Positions 63,917-64,000 of a stretch of DNA of 64,000 nucleotides are shown here, in pieces. Location of the stretch: NCBI RefSeq assembly GCF_003863355.1, contig NZ_QQWG01000001.1, forward strand, positions 1 through 64,000, in the 5' to 3' direction. A model generated the notes under the pieces. The model did not search any database, had not been told where the DNA came from, and saw nothing but the letters and a program-made list of their open reading frames with translations. Made by a program: the position numbers and the translations under genes. The stretch's first letter is position 1. Each line of letters starts with the position of its first letter. This DNA is from Ancylomarina euxina. GTDB taxonomy: Bacteria > Bacteroidota > Bacteroidia > Bacteroidales > Marinifilaceae.

Positions 63917-64000
63917 ATGCAAAAACTAGCAGTTGGGATCGATATTGGTGGTACGAATACCGTTTACGGTTTCGTAACTGAGGCTGGTGTTTGCCTTTTT
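63917..64000 (+). CDS. ROK-family sugar kinase/regulator, 5' end only
   Basis: The window ends after 28 codons. The visible N-terminus contains the phosphate-1 motif VGIDIGGTNTVYGFV of the ASKHA/ROK fold, as in bacterial glucokinases. Whether it is a glucokinase or another ROK kinase cannot be judged from this fragment. Confidence 0.75.
   Translation, partial: MQKLAVGIDIGGTNTVYGFVTEAGVCLF

Overview
The window is AT-rich DNA from a member of the Bacteroidota. The signs are TAnnTTTG-type -7 promoter boxes, start codons without Shine-Dalgarno sequences, GLPGLI-family exported proteins, SPOR lipoproteins, TonB-linked outer membrane genes, a HemW/RpoN/RuvB/PheS/AsnS core of Bacteroidota type and a REP/RAYT unit. 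My best guess is an environmental, marine-type Bacteroidales/Marinilabiliales relative. The genus cannot be fixed from the sequence alone.

Layout. 0.5-7.5 kb: housekeeping genes (flavin-binding protein, dnaG, rpiB, an Rrf2 regulator with its own palindromic operator, a VanZ-like protein, a GIN-domain protein, hemW, a secreted rhodanese). 7.7-14.5 kb: a TetR-controlled RND efflux operon (regulator, TolC-like channel, lipoprotein adaptor, pump). 14.5-16 kb: an intracellular GH16-like protein that has lost both catalytic glutamates. 16-22 kb: TonB-like protein, comF, a PhoR/PhoB-like pair, ruvB and a CheY-like receiver. 22.0-23.0 kb: a gene-free AT-rich stretch with repeated TTATCAACA nonamers, a candidate replication origin. 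23-34 kb: acyl-CoA synthetase, asnS, rpoN, a PAP2-like protein, two SPOR lipoproteins, mgsA, a PiT transporter and a SIRT5-like deacylase.

34-43 kb is the most unusual region. A soluble histidine kinase lies downstream of two very short double-glycine-leader peptide genes, whose 15-residue products are identical while their codons differ only silently. Divergent from them are two 957-residue secreted, membrane-anchored TPR-CHAT (caspase-like) proteases. These are a 3.01-kb tandem duplication separated by a dead ISAs1 transposase fragment. Last comes an ECF sigma factor with a TPR-bearing anti-sigma-like protein. A 33-bp element with fixed spacing lies upstream of the sigma gene, upstream of the peptide genes, and upstream of the second protease as a degenerate copy. 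I read this as a candidate peptide/protease/sigma signalling system.

43-51.7 kb: three identical tandem tRNA-Val genes, two exported cyclophilins, pheS, a Crp/Fnr regulator, a TPR protein, a RAYT transposase with REP palindromes both downstream of and inside its own gene, and a 20-21-bp-period iteron-like array. 52-63.7 kb: a probable peptide or cell-envelope locus. It has a small four-cysteine secreted peptide behind a structured leader, four tandem GLPGLI proteins, a TonB-receptor-like outer membrane protein, a DUF6624-like protein, and a C39-peptidase ABC exporter with its HlyD partner, with a four-helix-bundle gene between the last two. The C39 exporter is the obvious candidate to process double-glycine peptides such as those at 35 kb. 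The window ends inside a ROK-family kinase gene.
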